From Achromobacter xylosoxidans (lineage in GTDB: Bacteria > Pseudomonadota > Gammaproteobacteria > Burkholderiales > Burkholderiaceae_B), in NCBI RefSeq assembly GCF_002192695.1, contig NZ_MTLG01000078.1, positions 1 to 64,000 on the forward strand: DNA of 64,000 nt. The letters run 5' to 3'. The translations under genes and the position numbers were made by a program. Below, in pieces: positions 60,221 to 64,000 of the stretch (position 1 is the stretch's first letter; each line of letters starts with the position of its first letter). The notes beneath the pieces were generated by a model. It was given only the letters and a program-made list of their open reading frames with translations, was not told the DNA's origin and made no database searches.

Positions 60221-61066
60221 ATGTTGCAGGCCCCACAGCGCACAGGTTTAAGCGGCCCGACGCTCATTCGCTTGCTGACTCGCCTGACGGATGTCGACGT
60301 TGCGCAATCCAGGCAATCGCTCTCGGACCATCTGAGCCAGTGGCTCGGCTGGACGGACGCGATCGCGCTCTCGGCGGCGCTGAATACCTGCCCGCCGGTG
60401 ATCGCCCCCGGCGCGCGCATGTTCAGCAGCGCCGAAGAGCGCGAGTGCGAACGCGTGCGCACCACGCTGGCCGACGCCATCGCCAGCGACACCGCAGCCA
60501 CGGCCGCCAAGCGGCGCACGCCGGGACAAGCGCCCGCGCCCGCCAAACAACTGGCGGCGCTGGCCGAGGCCGACGCCGATTACGCGAATTTTCGCCAGCG
60601 CTATCTGTCGTTGCAGCACACGATGGAAACCGCCGTGGGCAATCTGCGCAGCCGGCTGCGCGGCATGGTCGCGGCCAGGAATGGCGAAATGACGCGCCTG
60701 GCGGTGGTCGACGCCATCATGGACCGCGCCCTGCTGCCCAAGGAACGCGCGCTGTTCGGCGCGATTCCGAAGTTGCTGCAAGGCCATTTCGAGCGCCTGC
60801 GCGACGCGGAGGCCGCGGCCTTGGCCGAGGCCGCCGCATTGGCTGAAGCCGAAGCCAACGCTGAAACCGAGGCGCAAACCGATGCCGCGGCCGAAATGGG
60901 CGCAGCGGCCGAAACGGGCGCGGCGCCCGCAGCGGCGCAGGCGTCGATAACGCCGGGCGCCTGGCTCGACACGTTCCGCAAAGACATGCGCAGCGTGCTG
61001 CTTGCCGAACTGGATGTTCGTTTACAACCGGTCGAAGGGCTGCTTGCCACCCTTCGCGCCAGCTAA
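60221..61066 (+). CDS. DUF3348 domain-containing protein
   Basis: A 281-residue cytoplasmic protein of DUF3348, the usual first gene before DUF802 proteins. The N-terminal part is helical (TLIRLLTRLTDVDVAQSRQS, SDHLSQWLGWTDAIALSAAL); residues of about 195-240 are a Glu/Ala repeat likely forming a single helix; the end PGAWLDTFRKDMRSVLLAEL is conserved-looking. It has no membrane segment. It ends 10 bases before the DUF802 gene. Function unknown; its tight pairing suggests it binds the motor-like protein's cytoplasmic part. Confidence 0.88.
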   Translation: MLQAPQRTGLSGPTLIRLLTRLTDVDVAQSRQSLSDHLSQWLGWTDAIALSAALNTCPPVIAPGARMFSSAEERECERVRTTLADAIASDTAATAAKRRTPGQAPAPAKQLAALAEADADYANFRQRYLSLQHTMETAVGNLRSRLRGMVAARNGEMTRLAVVDAIMDRALLPKERALFGAIPKLLQGHFERLRDAEAAALAEAAALAEAEANAETEAQTDAAAEMGAAAETGAAPAAAQASITPGAWLDTFRKDMRSVLLAELDVRLQPVEGLLATLRAS

Positions 61067-61076
61067 CCGGGACACT

Positions 61077-64000
61077 ATGTCCAAATATCTGACTAATCTC
61101 GTGGTTTTCTTGGCGGGTCTGGCCGTCATGGGCTGGATCGGCGTGGGCTATGCGGGCACCAACCCGCTGGCGCTGGCCGTGACCTTGCTGATAGGCGTCT
61201 GTTACCTGGGCGGCGCGCTTGAACTGCTGCGCTACCAGCAAGCGACGTCCGCGCTGACGCGCGCGCTCTCCGGCCTGTCCGAAGCCCCCGGCAATCTGGG
61301 ATCCTGGCTGGACCAGTTGCCGCCGAGCCTGCGCAATGCCGCGCGCCTGCGCATCGAAGGCGAACGCGCGGGCCTGCCCGGCCCGGCGCTGACGCCGTAC
61401 CTGGTCGGCCTGCTGGTGCTGCTGGGCATGCTGGGCACGTTCCTGGGCATGGTCGTGACCCTGCGCGGCACCGGCCTGGCGCTGGAAAGCGCGACCGACC
61501 TGGCCGCCATCCGCGCCTCGCTCGCCGCGCCGGTCAAGGGCCTGGGCTTCGCCTTCGGCACCTCGATCGCCGGCGTGGCCAGCTCCGCCATGCTGGGCCT
61601 CCTGGCCGCCCTGTGCCGGCGCGAACGCGTGCGCGCCGCGCAACTGCTGGACGGCAAGGCCGCGACCACGCTGCGCGTGTACTCGCAGGGCTATCAGCGC
61701 GAGGAATCCTTCAAGCTGCTGCAACGCCAGGCCGAGGTCATGCAGCGCCAGGCCGAAGCCATGCCCACCCTGGTCGACAAGCTGCAAGCCATGATGAGCG
61801 ACATGGCGCGCCAGAACCAGGCCCTGAGCGACCGCCACATGGCCAGCCAGGACGCGTTCCAGGGCAAGGCCGAGACCGCCTATTCGCGCCTGGCCGCCGT
61901 CATGGAACAGTCCATGAAGGAAAGCGTGTCGCAAAGCGCGCGCTCGGCCGGCGCCGCCCTGCAACCCGTGGTGGAAGCGACGATGGCCAGCCTGTCGCGC
62001 GAAACCGCGTCCCTGCAGGACACCGTGGCGCAAGCCGTGCAGCGCCAATTGGAAGGCCTGACCTCGGGCTTCCAGGCCACCACCAGCAATGTCGCCGGGA
62101 TCTGGAACCAGGCCCTGGCCGGCCAGCAGCGCGCCAGCGAGGCCCTGTCCCAGGACCTGCGCGCCTCGCTCGACCACTTCGCCCAGACCTTCGAACAGCG
62201 CTCGGCCGCCCTGCTGGACAGCGTGTCCTCGCGCCTGGAGGAATCGTCGGGCAGCATGTCGCAAGCCTGGACCCAGGCGCTGTCGCGCCAGGAACAGGCC
62301 AGCGAAAAGCTGGCGGGCGACAACCTGCAAGCCCTGACCGCGGCCGCGGCCAGCTTCGAGCAGCATTCGGCCTCGCTCTTGCGCACCCTGAACCAATCGC
62401 ACACCCTGCTGCAGTCCGATCTCGCCTCGCGCGACCAGCAACGCCTGGCCGCCTGGACCGAAACACTCGGCGCCATGGGCGCCACGCTGCGCCAGGAATG
62501 GGAACAGTCCGGCGCGCAGGCCGCCGAACGCCAGGAAGCCATCAGCGCCACGCTCGCGCAGACCGTGCGCGACATTACCGGGCAGGCGGAAGTCCAGGCC
62601 CGCTTGCTGGAAAGCGTATCGGCCCGCATGGAAGCGGCCGCCGAGGGCGTCTCGCAGCAATGGGCCAGCGCCCTGGCGCGCCAGGAGCAAGCCGGCGAGA
62701 AGCTGGCCGGCGACAACCGCGAGGCCCTGGCCGCCGCGGCCGCCACCTTCGAACAGCATTCCGCGGCGCTGCTGCAGACGCTGGACCAGTCGCACACGCA
62801 ATTGCAGGCCGCGCTGGCCTCGCGCGACCAGGAACGCCTGGCCGCCTGGACCGGCACGCTCACCGCCATGGCCGCCAAGCTCGGCCAGGAATGGGAACAG
62901 GCCGGCACCCAGGCCGCGCTGCGCCAGCTGGAAGTCAACGACACCCTGGCCCAGACCGCGCGCGACGTTTCGGCGCAAACCCAGGCCCAGGCGGGTTTGC
63001 TGGAAAGCGTATCGACTCGCCTGGAAACAGCGGCCACCGGCGTGACCCAGGCCTGGACCGAGGCGCAGGCGCGTCAGGAGCAGGCCAACGCCAAACTGGC
63101 CGGCGACACCCAGCAAGCGCTGGAAACCGCCGCCGCCACCTTCGAACAGCATTCCGCGGCCCTGCTGCAAACGCTGGACCAATCGCACGCCGAATTGCAG
63201 GCCGTGCTGGCCTCGCGCGACCAGGAACGCCTGGCCGCCTGGACCGGCACGCTCACCGCCATGGCCGCCAAGCTTGGCCAGGAATGGGAACAGGCCGGCA
63301 CCCAGGCCGCCCTGCGCCAGTTGGAAGTCAACGACACGCTGGCCCAGACCGCGCGCGACATCACGGCCCAGACCCAGGCTCAGGCCGACCTGCTGGAAAA
63401 CGTGTCGGCCCGTCTGGAAACGGCGGCCAGCGGCGTCACCCAGGCCTGGACCGAGGCGCAGGTGCGCCAGGAGCAGGCCAACGCCAAGCTGGCCGGCGAC
63501 AACCAGCAGGCGCTGGAAGCCGCCGCCGCGGCATTCGAACAACACTCCGCCGCCTTGCTGCAAACGCTGGAGCAATCGCACACGGACCTGCAGAACGCGC
63601 TCGCCGCCGAGGACGAAGCGCGCCTGGAAGCCTGGACCGGCAAGCTCGGCACGATCGCCGACTCGCTGCGCGCCGAATGGGAACAGACCAGCACCTACAC
63701 CGCCAACCAGCAGCAGCAGATCTGCGACACCCTGGCCATCACCGCGCAGGACATCAGCGCGCAGACCCAGGCGTCTGCCCACGACACCATCGCCGAGATC
63801 GGCCGCCTGGTGCAGGCCGCCTCCGAAGCGCCGCGCGCCGCCGCTGAAGTCATCGGCGAACTGCGCCAGAAGCTCTCCGACAGCATGGAGCGCGACAACG
63901 ACATGCTGGAAGAACGCAACCGCTTGCTGGAAACCCTGGGCACCCTGCTGGACGCCGTCAACCACACCGCCGCCGAACAACGCACGGCCGTGGACGCGCT
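61077..64000 (+). CDS. DUF802 protein: MotA/ExbB-like membrane core with long repeat tail (3' end beyond window)
   Basis: The frame is open from ATG 61077 to the window edge, 974 codons. Predicted membrane helices lie at about 7-25, 30-48, 107-128 and 155-178. The latter two read YLVGLLVLLGMLGTFLGMVV and GLGFAFGTSIAGVASSAMLG, the pattern of the pore helices in the MotA/TolQ/ExbB family and in ZorA. After residue 200 the protein is a helical, coiled-coil-like tail; from about residue 322 it repeats every 131 residues with high identity in units 453-583, 584-714 and 715-845. The tail ends in IAEIGRLVQAASEAPRAAAE, the DUF802 region. In relatives an OmpA-domain gene and DUF2894 follow downstream (from memory). 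It is probably an ion-driven motor subunit. Confidence 0.85.
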   Translation, partial: MSKYLTNLVVFLAGLAVMGWIGVGYAGTNPLALAVTLLIGVCYLGGALELLRYQQATSALTRALSGLSEAPGNLGSWLDQLPPSLRNAARLRIEGERAGLPGPALTPYLVGLLVLLGMLGTFLGMVVTLRGTGLALESATDLAAIRASLAAPVKGLGFAFGTSIAGVASSAMLGLLAALCRRERVRAAQLLDGKAATTLRVYSQGYQREESFKLLQRQAEVMQRQAEAMPTLVDKLQAMMSDMARQNQALSDRHMASQDAFQGKAETAYSRLAAVMEQSMKESVSQSARSAGAALQPVVEATMASLSRETASLQDTVAQAVQRQLEGLTSGFQATTSNVAGIWNQALAGQQRASEALSQDLRASLDHFAQTFEQRSAALLDSVSSRLEESSGSMSQAWTQALSRQEQASEKLAGDNLQALTAAAASFEQHSASLLRTLNQSHTLLQSDLASRDQQRLAAWTETLGAMGATLRQEWEQSGAQAAERQEAISATLAQTVRDITGQAEVQARLLESVSARMEAAAEGVSQQWASALARQEQAGEKLAGDNREALAAAAATFEQHSAALLQTLDQSHTQLQAALASRDQERLAAWTGTLTAMAAKLGQEWEQAGTQAALRQLEVNDTLAQTARDVSAQTQAQAGLLESVSTRLETAATGVTQAWTEAQARQEQANAKLAGDTQQALETAAATFEQHSAALLQTLDQSHAELQAVLASRDQERLAAWTGTLTAMAAKLGQEWEQAGTQAALRQLEVNDTLAQTARDITAQTQAQADLLENVSARLETAASGVTQAWTEAQVRQEQANAKLAGDNQQALEAAAAAFEQHSAALLQTLEQSHTDLQNALAAEDEARLEAWTGKLGTIADSLRAEWEQTSTYTANQQQQICDTLAITAQDISAQTQASAHDTIAEIGRLVQAASEAPRAAAEVIGELRQKLSDSMERDNDMLEERNRLLETLGTLLDAVNHTAAEQRTAVDA
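62433..63611 (+). repeat. Three 393-bp in-frame tandem repeats in the DUF802 gene
   Basis: Units start at 62433, 62826 and 63219, each 393 bases (131 codons) and opening with the pattern DQERLAAWT. A more diverged unit precedes (62040-62432) and a partial one follows (from 63612, DEARLEAWT). Each holds KLAGDN/T-Q-ALETAAATFEQ and QHSAALLQTL. Units 62826 and 63219 are nearly identical at DNA level, so recent duplication or gene conversion is likely, and copy number may vary between strains. Confidence 0.85.

Noticed and set aside
61613..63847. Plus-strand open frame of about 740 codons in another frame of the DUF802 gene
   Set aside because: Arg/Gly/Pro-rich composition without motifs; it mirrors the 393-bp DNA repeats in a different frame.
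60717..63980. Very long minus-strand open frame (over 1000 codons) opposite the DUF802 gene
   Set aside because: It is a shadow of GC-rich, repeat-containing coding sequence. The plus strand has a clear start, membrane helices and family motifs; the minus frame is low-complexity Gly/Gln/Arg with no domain.

Overview
The window looks like chromosome of a high-GC betaproteobacterium of the Alcaligenaceae (Achromobacter/Bordetella type). The grounds are uniformly GC-rich coding sequence, two Bug-family periplasmic binding proteins, many LysR/AraC regulators beside transporters, and a DUF3348-DUF802 gene pair that I associate with this group. The genus is inference. I saw no rRNA, tRNA, CRISPR array, insertion sequence or prophage.

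Layout. 1-777: a C-terminally broken copy of DUF802 repeat sequence, then a non-coding stretch with inverted and direct repeats. 778-10915: a divergon centred on a GntR/FCD regulator. An aminotransferase and a serine hydrolase run left; a complete peptide-type ABC importer with an M20 peptidase runs right. 10964-19924: regulators, small envelope proteins, a Bug binding protein, a DUF523 protein, a NYN-LOTUS protein and an acetyltransferase. 20147-23118: a MotA/MotB-like pair, a degenerate K+-channel-like protein and an OmpA lipoprotein. 23273-29726: an AraC regulator, a DUF1254/outer-membrane barrel operon, an AsnC/LysE divergon and a SulP permease. 29886-33874: an ECF42-type sigma-factor locus with two DGPF (YciI-like) proteins and a matching promoter. 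33925-43028: regulator/transporter/enzyme genes of general metabolism. 43072-46861: a TRAP transporter. 47060-49015: a TetR/TetA-like efflux pair with two tetO-like operators. 49072-53885: a hypothetical protein, a propeller protein with its regulator, and a two-component system. 54305-60091: a cassette of an exported lyase-fold protein lacking the MIO triad, a Bug binding protein, an ornithine-cyclodeaminase-like enzyme, a PhnD-like protein without signal peptide, and a LysR regulator. 60221-64000: DUF3348 and the start of a giant DUF802 protein.

Most promising for new biology: (1) the DUF802 protein, which joins a MotA/ExbB-like membrane core to a long tail of 131-residue tandem repeats, an architecture like ZorA of the Zorya anti-phage motor; (2) the exported HAL/PAL-fold protein whose Ala-Ser-Gly MIO triad reads Gln-Ala-Asp; (3) the ECF42 locus with a TGTCGA-N17-CGTC promoter; (4) an exact 18-bp duplicated operator candidate at the GntR divergon. 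Starts were chosen from ribosome-binding sites, overlaps and family length, so several are shorter than the longest open frame.
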